From Campylobacter concisus (GTDB lineage Bacteria; Campylobacterota; Campylobacteria; Campylobacterales; Campylobacteraceae), in contig NZ_PIRZ01000001.1 in assembly GCF_003048575.1 (NCBI RefSeq), forward strand, positions 310,001 through 374,000: a stretch of 64,000 bases of DNA. Direction: 5' to 3'. This document shows positions 54,331 through 63,645 of this stretch, in pieces; the stretch's first letter is position 1, and each line of letters begins with the position of its first letter. The translations under genes and the position numbers were made by a program. The notes beneath the pieces were generated by a model. It was not told the DNA's origin, did not search any database, and saw nothing but the letters and a program-made list of their open reading frames with translations.

Positions 54331-55016
54331 TCTTTTACACTTAGAGTGCTGCTTTCACCTATGTTAAAGGCATATCCATAAAGTACGCTTTTGCTCTCTT
54401 TTGTAGTTTTCATAGTCGTATCTAGCTTTATCTGTAAAACGTCGTTATCGTTTAAAGGAGTGCTAACTACAAATTTATCAGCTCCATTTGTTATAGTTGG
54501 AGTTGTTTCTGTATCTATGATAAAGTCGCGTTTAGTAGTGCTAGCAGTTGGCGAGATGGATTTTTGAGTATTGAAATTTTTGATAGATTTTACTTTAAAA
54601 TTTACGCTTTTGATTGATTCTGGAAGCTTTGAATCACTAGGCCTTGTGGCACATGCAGATGAATTTTGTACCGGATATGCAAGTATCCTATGCCCTTCAC
54701 CTTTTACTCCACTTTTTTCATAAAAATCCGGGTTCGCCCCTTGATCGCAGATAATAAGAGGAAAAATTATAGCTTCTTGAGTAGTTATAGATGATGGCAT
54801 GGTGTTTTTACCGGCTATTAAGACTTGATCACTAAATGGTGCTTTTAATATTAATGACATATAAGTTTTAGCATTCATTAGTCCTTCTTGCATTAAGGAC
54901 TGCTCGCTTAAATTTGAAGTAGTTCTTACCGCTAGTGGCAGGCTTGCACTTACTATGGCTACTACAAGCACTGACAAGATAAGCTCTATCAATGAAAAGC
55001 CACCCCTTTTTACCAC
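54321..55016 (-). CDS. PilV/MshD-like minor prepilin
   Basis: A 231-residue prepilin with GTG start and signal VKRGGFSLIELILSVLVVA, cleaved after Gly6, Glu5 present. AGGAG lies six bases upstream of the GTG, which overlaps the end of the large protein gene by seven bases. The class resembles PilV/MshD/GspI minor pilins that initiate pilus assembly. Two cysteines, in LIICDQGANP and SSACATRPSD, may pair. Confidence 0.82.
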   Translation of the reverse strand: MVKRGGFSLIELILSVLVVAIVSASLPLAVRTTSNLSEQSLMQEGLMNAKTYMSLILKAPFSDQVLIAGKNTMPSSITTQEAIIFPLIICDQGANPDFYEKSGVKGEGHRILAYPVQNSSACATRPSDSKLPESIKSVNFKVKSIKNFNTQKSISPTASTTKRDFIIDTETTPTITNGADKFVVSTPLNDNDVLQIKLDTTMKTTKESKSVLYGYAFNIGESSTLSVKEWK

Positions 55017-58000
55017 TCTATTCTCCTGTTTGTCTTGTCGCTTATATCTAGGTTACTATCGCTATTTGATTTTACTCCTATAAAACCTCCAACTGCACCG
55101 CTTGTCTTATCTTCTATGTTATTGCTTTTTAGGACTTTACCAGCCCATTCGCCATTTGGTACTAGAAAATTTAGATTGAAATTATTTGTTTCAGGTTTCT
55201 CATCAAATTCACTATAAAGAAGCCAACTAGGTGCTCTCATTTTAGCCACATCGGTAACTGCCGAAGGGTTTCTTATAAAAATTATTTGCTCGCCATTGCT
55301 TATGCTGCTTACATCATTTCTTAAAATAGTGCCGCTGTAAGTATTTGTAAAGCTAAAGTCATGATAGTTAAGTACTCCTGCGCTATGTTTTGGATTGGTA
55401 GCCCAAAATGGTGCAGCTGGAAAGTCTTGCCATAGTTTGCCATTATCTTTCATATAGATATTTTTATTGCATCCATCGCAGTAGGCACCATAATAAATTT
55501 TGGCATAAAAGCCACTATAAAGCCCTTCATAAAATGGTGCATAAACCCTACCAAAGTAAAATTTTGCCGATGTTTCTGTTGCTGGTTTTTCATATTTTTT
55601 TACTGTATCAGTGCTGTCTGACATGCCACTAAAGCTAAAATCATTACTTGAAATAGTAAAAGGATTTTTGGCATGATTTACTTTTCTTTCAAAATTAAAA
55701 TATATTTCACCTTTGCCTACGCCATTTACAAAAGTATTTTTCTCTACATAAAATGTTGATTTTGTAGCACTTGGATCTATTGCTTTTCTAGTATTTGAGC
55801 CAGGAATTTCAAAAAATAAAATTTCTTCATTTGCTTTTGCTAATGTGCCGGCATTACCATCATTATCTGTAAAATTTAAAGGAACTCTATCTAGCTTTAT
55901 GTCAAAGTTCATATTCTTTGCATAGCAATCTTCATTATAAAGTTTTGCAGGGTCATCGTTAAACAGCCTAGCAGTTACTTCAAAGTCAAGCTTTGCTTTT
56001 TGTATGCCTTCATTATCAAGGTATGTTATATCGCTATCTTTTGTTATCTTTAGCTTGCTTATTTGTATATCTTTTGGTCTAAATAAATAATCTCTATTAC
56101 CTTCTAGCTTTATATTGCATCCGATTCTTCCTTCTTGAGCAGTATCTTGTGATGGATCGTTGCTAATTGAGTTTTTTACACAATCATCAGCTCTTGATGG
56201 CGTATGTTGATCAGTTATTGTATAGTCTTTATCTAATACATAAAAATATGTATCGCCTATATCTGAGTAAGAGAAGCCAACAGGTCCACTTGATGTGTGA
56301 CGGAAAATTTTACCCAATGCTTTATTTGGATCGTTAAAATCTACGCTTAGTTTGTTCTCGCTCTCTATAATGCTAGGATCGCAAGTCGCACTATATGCTG
56401 GTACAAGTTTTATCTCTCCATTTGAGCCACTTATGTTATTTATATAACCATTTGCTAAGCCACTATCAAGAGGTTTCATAGCCGCAAGAGCAATGTTGTT
56501 ATAAGCTTTGCCGCCTATTAAAACATTGTTATTATTGACCGTATTCTTGTCAGTATCCCATAGCCTAAAGTGACTTGGTCTTATAGCAAAATCATCTAAT
56601 TTTTCGCATTCAATCTTTGTAGTATTTGTTACTGGATCAAGATGAGAAATTCTAAATTTTACGCTTTTATAGGCTCTATCAATACTAATGCCTGATAACA
56701 AAATATCAGTTACGCCATTAAATGTTATATCTTGTTCATATAAATTTGTTGGAGCGCTGCAAGACTCGACCAACTCTACTTTTACATCTACTGGGGCATC
56801 TGGTACTTTTTTATTGCCATCTGTATCATAGTTTGTGATATAGACATTAAATGGCGTAGAAACGATTTTAGTTAGAAGTCTATTTTTAAATTTAGTTTTA
56901 AAAGCCGCTGAGCCATCGTCTTGTCTATTGCTTGCGACGAAATTATTTGGACTGGTACTAACGCCTAAAGTAATGTTGTAATTTTGATTGCTACATCTTC
57001 TTATATATGTATCATAGGGCTGTAAATTTATATCAGCATTTGCGACCGTGGCTTTGTAGCTATTTGGCTCAAATTTAGACTTAAGGGTCGTTTCATATAT
57101 GGCATAAGCGTAGTTGCCTTGATGAATTAGCATTTCTCCACCCTTATTTGTAGCTGCACCTTGTCCCAAATAAAAAGTTAAGTCATTTCCGCTTAATTGC
57201 TGCAAGCCTGTGTTGTCGTTATAGTGTACCTGTCCTGACATAGTAAGCAGATCACTAGGCCCTTGTGATGCTTTATCTGCGTAAATGTAAGTTGAGTTTG
57301 GATTATAAATTTGGCTTGGATCTATTGTAGCTTTTAGTGCAAAGTCTTGGGCAGCTTCATTTGTATTATTTGTAACTTCAACGAAAGTTTTTAAAATAGT
57401 ATTTGCTGGCACTACCGTCGGAGTATTTTCTTGCACCTTTGTAAAAGTACTATCGCTAGGTTTTTTTGCATAAATATATTCCATATAGCAAACATCTGGT
57501 TTATATATACGGGTAGAAAAGCCTACCATGGCCAAATTTATACGGTCAGCGCTTACAACATTAGCACTGCCTGAATTTTTAATCGTTGTAACTGTAAATT
57601 TTATATCTGCTTCTTTTTGAGAATGTGACATTTTGTCTGATATATCAAATATATCTAAGTCTGCTTGAGAGTGAAATTTTTTGCCTGGATTTATAGGTTG
57701 TCCAAATTTTGTCATGGTTGAGTTAAATTGATCACCTTTTGCATTGTATTTGCTGGTTATACTCAGATAGCTACCTTCGTTTTCTATTTCAATATTCTCA
57801 CCTTTTGTTTCTGGCTTTCCGCCAAAAGAAAACATTGTAAGCGTAGCATTTATATCGCCTGCTTTTGGTGTATAGATATTTTCAAATTTTACATCTACGG
57901 TTGAGCTCTTTACAGTACCAAATGGATCGCTTGACTTCATCCAGTCTGCTGCAAGCCTTTCTAGTCCATCAAATATACTAACAAGCTTTGGCTCTATATT

Positions 58001-59218
58001 GTTTGCTGCAGCGGTTTTATCATCAAAGTCATAAATGATGACTAAACTCCAAGCCGCAAATTGTGGTGCGATGGATTGTATCCAGTAACCATTTTGCCCT
58101 TGAACTGGTGAGAATAGTAGCGTGCCGTATGTTTTTTTTAGTTTTCTATTAGTAGAGTTGTTTACCTTATATATGCCATCATTTGGGTCTATAAATTCAT
58201 CACTAAAGGGAATCGTAGTTGATCTGATATTGCCAGCATAAAATGTCCTATCTGACTCACTAGTACCAAGAGAGTCTCTAACTATATCTGTTACATCAGC
58301 GCTTGCTACATATTGGTAGTTTATTCCAGCCTTTACATAGTAGCTATTAGACTCGTTTTGATTATATGATTCAAGAGTCATTGATTTTGGTTTATATTCA
58401 CTAAATGAGCCAAACCAAAAGACATCTTTTGGATCAGCATCTATTGTGATTACATTTTTTCCAGGAGCTTTAAAATCAATCCTGCTATATCCTTTTATGT
58501 AATTTAGAGCATTTGTATATAAATTTGTTTTAATGGCCCAGTTTTGATAAAGAGAGCCACCCCAGTAAAGTCTGGCATAGACCACATTTTTACCTTTTAA
58601 ATTATTTTGTATAAAGGTATTTTTCTCACTAAAATCAAATGTGGAAGAGGATGAATTTTTACAATAAGGATGCTTGCTAGGATTATAAATATATGTTGTT
58701 TGACAAAGTGTGTAATTGCTAGGCGAAAAATTACCAGTATCTAAAAATATTCTATCGGCTGTAGATGATGTTCTTGTTACGTTAGATGGATCTGGAACAA
58801 AATTATATCCAGCGTATTGTGGAATCATAATAGTAGCACCAATGGTAGCTATATCTCCATTTACTCTGGTATTTAGATTTCCATTTATTGATCTTTGTCT
58901 TAAGCCTTTAGAGTGATCATCCCACATACCTATTAATGATCGTTGATTCCATGGAGAAAATTGCTCAACGTAAATATGATAGTGATCTTGTGCTAAGCCT
59001 GAAGAAAAGCTATTGGTATCTATCGTCCAGGTTCTATCAGATTTTCTTATGCAATGTGGGATATTTTTAGAAGAGTTGTCTTGGTACTCTTCAGCGTCTA
59101 TAAAGCAAGAATAGTTTGCTCCACTACAACCAATAGATGCTGCTTCTGCTGTTGTACAAGCTCTGGGTGCACAAAAACCAAATGTGACAATAAAACAGAG
59201 TAAGTATGCTATCTTCAC
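55010..59218 (-). CDS. Giant secreted MshQ/PilY1-like pilus-associated protein
   Basis: 1402 residues from GTG 59218 (AGAGGA six bases upstream; a TTG seven codons earlier is in frame). The signal peptide is MKIAYLLCFIVTFGFC, with cleavage near Cys16 or Ala17. The N-terminal half holds VVYARLYWGGSLYQNWAI and WSLVIIYDFDDKT then VSIFDGLE, a beta domain found in large surface proteins. The middle has a possible DUF11-like segment. The region DFAIRPSHFRLWDTDKN recalls MshQ/DUF6701 proteins. Cysteines are numerous, consistent with disulfides. It leads an operon of three prepilins, so it probably caps or decorates a pilus and contacts host cells. Confidence 0.75.
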   Translation of the reverse strand: MKIAYLLCFIVTFGFCAPRACTTAEAASIGCSGANYSCFIDAEEYQDNSSKNIPHCIRKSDRTWTIDTNSFSSGLAQDHYHIYVEQFSPWNQRSLIGMWDDHSKGLRQRSINGNLNTRVNGDIATIGATIMIPQYAGYNFVPDPSNVTRTSSTADRIFLDTGNFSPSNYTLCQTTYIYNPSKHPYCKNSSSSTFDFSEKNTFIQNNLKGKNVVYARLYWGGSLYQNWAIKTNLYTNALNYIKGYSRIDFKAPGKNVITIDADPKDVFWFGSFSEYKPKSMTLESYNQNESNSYYVKAGINYQYVASADVTDIVRDSLGTSESDRTFYAGNIRSTTIPFSDEFIDPNDGIYKVNNSTNRKLKKTYGTLLFSPVQGQNGYWIQSIAPQFAAWSLVIIYDFDDKTAAANNIEPKLVSIFDGLERLAADWMKSSDPFGTVKSSTVDVKFENIYTPKAGDINATLTMFSFGGKPETKGENIEIENEGSYLSITSKYNAKGDQFNSTMTKFGQPINPGKKFHSQADLDIFDISDKMSHSQKEADIKFTVTTIKNSGSANVVSADRINLAMVGFSTRIYKPDVCYMEYIYAKKPSDSTFTKVQENTPTVVPANTILKTFVEVTNNTNEAAQDFALKATIDPSQIYNPNSTYIYADKASQGPSDLLTMSGQVHYNDNTGLQQLSGNDLTFYLGQGAATNKGGEMLIHQGNYAYAIYETTLKSKFEPNSYKATVANADINLQPYDTYIRRCSNQNYNITLGVSTSPNNFVASNRQDDGSAAFKTKFKNRLLTKIVSTPFNVYITNYDTDGNKKVPDAPVDVKVELVESCSAPTNLYEQDITFNGVTDILLSGISIDRAYKSVKFRISHLDPVTNTTKIECEKLDDFAIRPSHFRLWDTDKNTVNNNNVLIGGKAYNNIALAAMKPLDSGLANGYINNISGSNGEIKLVPAYSATCDPSIIESENKLSVDFNDPNKALGKIFRHTSSGPVGFSYSDIGDTYFYVLDKDYTITDQHTPSRADDCVKNSISNDPSQDTAQEGRIGCNIKLEGNRDYLFRPKDIQISKLKITKDSDITYLDNEGIQKAKLDFEVTARLFNDDPAKLYNEDCYAKNMNFDIKLDRVPLNFTDNDGNAGTLAKANEEILFFEIPGSNTRKAIDPSATKSTFYVEKNTFVNGVGKGEIYFNFERKVNHAKNPFTISSNDFSFSGMSDSTDTVKKYEKPATETSAKFYFGRVYAPFYEGLYSGFYAKIYYGAYCDGCNKNIYMKDNGKLWQDFPAAPFWATNPKHSAGVLNYHDFSFTNTYSGTILRNDVSSISNGEQIIFIRNPSAVTDVAKMRAPSWLLYSEFDEKPETNNFNLNFLVPNGEWAGKVLKSNNIEDKTSGAVGGFIGVKSNSDSNLDISDKTNRRIEW

Positions 59219-59241
59219 AACAAATCCTCTAAATAACAATA

Positions 59242-59263
59242 AAAAATCTCTCCTTAGATTTTT
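59242..59263 (-). terminator. Hairpin between fliW and the pilus operon
   Basis: On the minus strand AAAAATCT and AGATTTTT pair in an 8-bp stem around AAGGAG, followed by T-rich sequence. It resembles a terminator after fliW, but the loop holds a Shine-Dalgarno-like sequence. Confidence 0.45.
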
Positions 59264-59278
59264 AAAAGCTTTTAGCTA

Positions 59279-59662
59279 CTATTTTTGTATAAAATTTTCT
59301 ATCATTTCAGCTTGCCCATACTGAGGATATTTGGCAATGTCTAAAACTACTTGAGATAAGGTCATATTGTCCATATTGCAAACAATAGGAGCTATAAAAT
59401 TTACAGTTGATTTTTCAAGCGGGAGTGCAACAACGATAATGTTATAAATTCTGAGTTGAGAGCTTTCTTTAATCTCCATAAGATCTTCATAATAGTTTGG
59501 AATATCGAATTCGTAGCTTCTTAATGCAAAAGGATTTATCATTGTAAAAGATGTCTCATCATCTTTGCTTGCTAGCTTAACAAAAAATTTATCAAGTTCA
59601 ATTAACTCCATCGTCTTAATATGCTCAAAGCCTAAAATAGGGCTTTTAACACTAAAAATCAT
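59279..59662 (-). CDS. fliW: Flagellar assembly factor FliW
   Basis: FliW binds flagellin and antagonises CsrA, so that flagellin translation follows secretion. The 127-residue protein starts [20 protein letters not shown] and contains [20 protein letters not shown] and [20 protein letters not shown], the usual FliW blocks. It is divergent from bamD. On its strand the pilus operon follows after a hairpin, 60 bases on. Confidence 0.94.
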   Translation of the reverse strand: MIFSVKSPILGFEHIKTMELIELDKFFVKLASKDDETSFTMINPFALRSYEFDIPNYYEDLMEIKESSQLRIYNIIVVALPLEKSTVNFIAPIVCNMDNMTLSQVVLDIAKYPQYGQAEMIENFIQK

Positions 59663-59739
59663 ACTAACTCCTATTTTGTAAAGTTGCCGTATTTTATCAT
59701 AGTTTTAAAAAATTTATACAAAAATAATAGCAAAAAATG

Positions 59740-59745
59740 TAGAAT
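59740..59745 (+). promoter_or_regulatory. Extended -10 element for bamD-lon
   Basis: TGTAGAAT (59738-59745) has TG one base before the hexamer TAGAAT and lies 30 bases upstream of the bamD ATG at 59775. Confidence 0.35.
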
Positions 59746-59774
59746 ACGAGGATTTAAACTTTTTAAGGAAAAGC

Positions 59775-60422
59775 ATGAAAAGATTTTCTAAATTTCTAGC
59801 AGTTGTAGCTCTTTTGGGGCTTTTTAGTGGTTGTGCTGAAAAATATACCGAGCTTTACAATCTAACTCCTGATGAGTGGTATGCTCAGGTTATCGCTGAT
59901 ATAAAAGATGGTGATCTTGAAGCGGCCGATAAACACTATGTTTCAATGGCAAGCGAACACGTAGCAAGCCCGCTTTTGGAGCAAATTTTACTCATCCTTG
60001 CCCAAGCTCACGCAAATGATGAAGAGTATCTGATGGCAAATCACTATCTTGACGAGTATATCAAAAGATATGGCGACAACGGCCCAAAAACAGAGTTTGC
60101 TCAGTATCTAAAGATAAAAGCAAATTTTGACTCATTTACTCAGCCAAACCGCAACCAAAAGCTTATGGAAGATAGCGTAACAGAGATCGAGAAATTTCTT
60201 TATATGTATCCAAATACTGAATATAAGCCACTTATTGAGACTATGCTTATTAAATTCAAACTCGCGCTTTACTTCCTAGATATGCAAATAGCAGATCTTT
60301 ACAATAGGACTGGTCGTGACGTTTCGGCTAAAATTTACGAGCAAAAGCTAGAAGATTCGCCGTTTAGAAATTCTGACCTTATCAAGCCTGATGTAGCATG
60401 GTATAGAAAACTGTTTGAATAG
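59775..60422 (+). CDS. bamD: Outer membrane assembly lipoprotein BamD
   Basis: BamD is the essential lipoprotein partner of BamA in inserting outer-membrane beta barrels. The signal FLAVVALLGLFSGC ends at the lipid cysteine. The mature protein is helical TPR repeats, with LTPDEWYAQVIADIKDGDLE as the first and YLMANHYLDEYIKRYGDN as another. The length of 215 residues fits. It is eight bases from lon, and I recall the same bamD-lon pair in other campylobacters. Confidence 0.92.
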   Translation: MKRFSKFLAVVALLGLFSGCAEKYTELYNLTPDEWYAQVIADIKDGDLEAADKHYVSMASEHVASPLLEQILLILAQAHANDEEYLMANHYLDEYIKRYGDNGPKTEFAQYLKIKANFDSFTQPNRNQKLMEDSVTEIEKFLYMYPNTEYKPLIETMLIKFKLALYFLDMQIADLYNRTGRDVSAKIYEQKLEDSPFRNSDLIKPDVAWYRKLFE

Positions 60423-60430
60423 GAGAAATT

Positions 60431-62848
60431 TTGCAAATAAACGAAAATAAAGGCTTCCCAACCGAAATTCCCATTATTGTTGAGGACGAGCTATTTTTAT
60501 ATCCATTTATGATAACTCCGCTTTTTTTAAGTGATGATGAAAATTTAAAGGCACTCGAACTTGCCATACAAGAAGAGACTCCGATCCTTGTGGTGCCTAC
60601 AAAGCCTCAGCAAGACGGCGCTAGAGATTTTGATGGCATCTATGATGCTGGCGTTATCGGCACGATAATGCGCCGTGTGCCGCTACCTGATGGACGTGTA
60701 AAAGTTCTATTTCAAGGCATAGACAAAGGTAAAATTTTAAAACAATCAGGCATAAATCCACTCCGTGGTATCGTTGATATGCTCCATGTCAAGCGCCCAT
60801 CACAGGTCAAAACTGACGCACTAATCGTAGTTTTAAGAGAAAAGGTAAGAGAGCTTTCACAGTTTAGCCATTTTTTTCCACCTGATCTTTTAAAGACGAT
60901 CGAAGAGAGCGCTGAAGCGATCAGGGTTTGTGACCTAGTTTCAAGTGCACTTCGCTTAAAAAAACAGATCGCTTATAGTTTTTTTGTCGAGGAAAATTTA
61001 GAGCAACGCCTACTAAAGCTCATCGACTATGTTATCGAAGAGATCGAAGCAAACAAGCTTCAAAAAGAGATAAAAAATAAGGTCCATTCAAAGATCGACA
61101 AGACAAATAAAGAGTACTTTTTAAAGGAGCAGCTAAAGCAAATTCAAGCAGAGTTAGGAGCGGATACTAGCCGTGAAGAGGAGCTTGAAGAGTACCGCAA
61201 AAAGCTTGACGCGAAGAAGAAATTTATGGCTGAGGACGCCTACAAAGAGATCAAAAAACAAATAGATAAGCTTAGTCGTATGCACCCAGACTCAGCTGAC
61301 GCAAATACCTTACAAAGCTACCTTGATTGGGTGTTAGAAATTCCATTTGAAAATATAGCTAAGAAAAAGTCCTCCATCACCGAAGTGAGCAAGCATCTAA
61401 ATGCCGATCATTACAGTCTTGAAAAGCCAAAAGAGCGCATCGAGGAGTATTTTGCCTTGCGTGAACTTTTGGAGCTTAGAGGCGTTGGTGAAAAAGTAAA
61501 TAATGGCGCTATTTTATGCTTTGCAGGCCCTCCAGGCGTAGGCAAAACAAGCCTTGCAAACTCGATCGCAAAGGCGTTAAAGCGTGAACTAGTTAGGATC
61601 GCTCTTGGTGGACTTGAGGATGTAAACGAGCTAAGAGGCCACCGTCGCACCTACATAGGCGCTATGCCAGGGCGCATCGTGCAAGGGCTCATAGAAGCTA
61701 AGCAGATGAATCCAGTGGTTGTTTTAGACGAGATCGACAAGGTTGGTAGAAGCTACAGAGGCGATCCAACCGCGGTTTTACTTGAAATTTTAGATCCTGA
61801 GCAAAATAATAAATTTAGAGATTACTACTTAAATTTCAACATCGATCTTAGCAAGATCATCTTTATCGCTACAGCAAATGATGTAAGCATGATCCCAGCC
61901 GCACTTCGAGATAGGATGGAGTTTATCGAGCTTAGCTCATACACTCCACAAGAGAAATTTGAGATCGCTAAGAAATATCTCTTGCCTCAGGAGCTTAAAA
62001 AACACGGACTAAAACCAAGTGATGTGAGTATCAGCAAAGAGGCACTTGAGCTAATTATCAGCGACTATACAAGAGAGAGCGGTGTGAGAAATTTACGTCG
62101 CAGGATCGCTGATATATTAAGAAAAGTCGCCAAAAATATCCTCACTAAAAAAAATGAGGGCAAGATCAGCGTCACGGCTAAAAATTTGAAAGAATTTTTA
62201 GAGAAAAAGGTCTATGAGATCGAGCCAGCGGATAAAAAAGATCAGATTGGTCTAGTAAATGGCCTCGCGTGGACTAGTGTCGGTGGTGACGTGCTAAGGA
62301 TCGAGGCTATCAGGATCCAGGGTAAAGGCAGCATGCAAATCACCGGTCAGCTAGGCGATGTGATGAAAGAGAGCGCTCAGATCGCATTTAGCGTTGTTAA
62401 AGTGCTAATAGACAACAAAAAAATAAAAGTACCGATGGCTATCGTGCCAAAACTAGATGATGATAAGCGTAAGCTTGAAGCTAGCGATGTTTATAGGCGC
62501 TACGATCTTCACTTGCACGTACCAGAGGGCGCTGTACCAAAAGACGGACCAAGTGCTGGCATCACGATGGCAACCGCGATCGCATCTATACTAACCGACA
62601 CAAAGGTAAGACACGACATAGCAATGACTGGTGAGATTACGCTAACTGGTAGGGTGTTGCCGATCGGTGGTCTAAAAGAGAAGCTCATTGCCGCACACAA
62701 AGCTGGCATCAAAACAGCTCTGATACCTCGCAAAAACTACGACCGCGACCTTATCGATATACCAGCCGAGGTAAAAGGCGACATGAAGATCATTGCCGTA
62801 GATACGATAGAAGATGTCTTAAAAAACGCTCTTGTAAATAAAAAATAA
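60431..62848 (+). CDS. lon: ATP-dependent protease Lon
   Basis: An 805-residue AAA+ serine protease that degrades misfolded and regulatory proteins. The N-terminal LonN domain is followed by Walker A FAGPPGVGKTSLANSIAKAL, VVLDEIDKVGRSYRGDP as Walker B, and the protease domain. The catalytic serine is in PKDGPSAGITMATAIAS and the lysine in GGLKEKLIAAHKAG. The start is a TTG at 60431 after an AGGAG-like site overlapping the bamD stop. A weak hairpin follows at 62855. Confidence 0.96.
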   Translation: MQINENKGFPTEIPIIVEDELFLYPFMITPLFLSDDENLKALELAIQEETPILVVPTKPQQDGARDFDGIYDAGVIGTIMRRVPLPDGRVKVLFQGIDKGKILKQSGINPLRGIVDMLHVKRPSQVKTDALIVVLREKVRELSQFSHFFPPDLLKTIEESAEAIRVCDLVSSALRLKKQIAYSFFVEENLEQRLLKLIDYVIEEIEANKLQKEIKNKVHSKIDKTNKEYFLKEQLKQIQAELGADTSREEELEEYRKKLDAKKKFMAEDAYKEIKKQIDKLSRMHPDSADANTLQSYLDWVLEIPFENIAKKKSSITEVSKHLNADHYSLEKPKERIEEYFALRELLELRGVGEKVNNGAILCFAGPPGVGKTSLANSIAKALKRELVRIALGGLEDVNELRGHRRTYIGAMPGRIVQGLIEAKQMNPVVVLDEIDKVGRSYRGDPTAVLLEILDPEQNNKFRDYYLNFNIDLSKIIFIATANDVSMIPAALRDRMEFIELSSYTPQEKFEIAKKYLLPQELKKHGLKPSDVSISKEALELIISDYTRESGVRNLRRRIADILRKVAKNILTKKNEGKISVTAKNLKEFLEKKVYEIEPADKKDQIGLVNGLAWTSVGGDVLRIEAIRIQGKGSMQITGQLGDVMKESAQIAFSVVKVLIDNKKIKVPMAIVPKLDDDKRKLEASDVYRRYDLHLHVPEGAVPKDGPSAGITMATAIASILTDTKVRHDIAMTGEITLTGRVLPIGGLKEKLIAAHKAGIKTALIPRKNYDRDLIDIPAEVKGDMKIIAVDTIEDVLKNALVNKK

Positions 62849-62854
62849 TCCAAA

Positions 62855-62888
62855 TCCTAGCTCCATTTAGCTTCACTTGGGGCTAGGA
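62855..62888 (+). terminator. Stem-loop after lon
   Basis: TCCTAGCTCC and GGGGCTAGGA pair over 10 bp with one G-U, loop of 14, followed by AAATTTT, seven bases past the lon stop. Confidence 0.6.
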
Positions 62889-62964
62889 AATTTTCATAAA
62901 TATACTACGAAGTAAAAATTTTAGGCTATCTTGTTTACTCTTGAATAAAAAATAAATTTTAAAA

Positions 62965-63003
62965 CTTTGTAAGATACTTTCATAAAATTTAGGTCTTACA
63001 AAG
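62965..63003 (-). terminator. Inverted repeat downstream of ogt
   Basis: CTTTGTAAGA and TCTTACAAAG are perfect 10-bp inverted arms with a 19-base spacer, about 60 bases after the ogt stop. On the minus strand T- and A-rich sequence follows. The remaining bases between lon and ogt show no coding signal. Confidence 0.45.
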
Positions 63004-63060
63004 CTCGCTTCTAAATTTAGAGCCGTGATATGCTCTTAAAATTTGCTGTAAAATTTTTAG

Positions 63061-63519
63061 CTATTTATGCTTTGCTTCATGCTCTAAAAGCCAGATTTTA
63101 GTTGGCAAGCCATCTCCACCTGAGTAGCCGCCAAGCCCACTGCTAGCTAGCACTCTATGACAAGGAACGATGATAGGCACTGGATTTTTAGCATTGGCTG
63201 ATCCTACTGCTCGGTAGGCATTTTTGTGGCCTACGGCAAGTGCAAGGGCTGCGTATGTGGTCGTTTCCCCGTATGGTACTTTTTGTAAAGCCTCGTAAAT
63301 TTTTGCTCTAAAATTAGTTGTTTTTATATCAAGCCTTACGCTAAATTTTTTAAGCTTGCCATTAAAATAAGCCTCTAGCTCATTTAAGCAAAGCTTTAAA
63401 TTTTTATCTTTTACTGAAATTTTTTCAAATTTATCTACAAAATTTATCTCACAAATTCCATTTTCGCTAGCGATGATCTCCAAAATTCCGATAGGCGATT
63501 TTAGGTAAGCTTTTGACAC
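63061..63519 (-). CDS. ogt: Methylated-DNA--protein-cysteine methyltransferase
   Basis: Ogt transfers the alkyl group from O6-alkylguanine to its own cysteine, repairing DNA. The acceptor cysteine is in PIIVPCHRVLASSGLGGYSG. The DNA-binding helix region YEALQKVPYGETTTYAALA precedes it. I start at the GTG at 63519 (VSKAYLKSPIGILE), preceded by AAGGAG, giving 152 residues. The frame stays open far upstream, but that extension has no family similarity and overlaps the acnB start. Confidence 0.94.
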   Translation of the reverse strand: MSKAYLKSPIGILEIIASENGICEINFVDKFEKISVKDKNLKLCLNELEAYFNGKLKKFSVRLDIKTTNFRAKIYEALQKVPYGETTTYAALALAVGHKNAYRAVGSANAKNPVPIIVPCHRVLASSGLGGYSGGDGLPTKIWLLEHEAKHK

Positions 63520-63645
63520 ATTTGCTCCTTGAAATTTGAAAATTTGGACAAATTTTACTTTAGTTTGTTTTGCTTTTTGATAAAATGCAAGCAAAACTAG
63601 CGATTTTAGACTAAAAATAACGAGCAAAAACCACAAAGGAATTTC

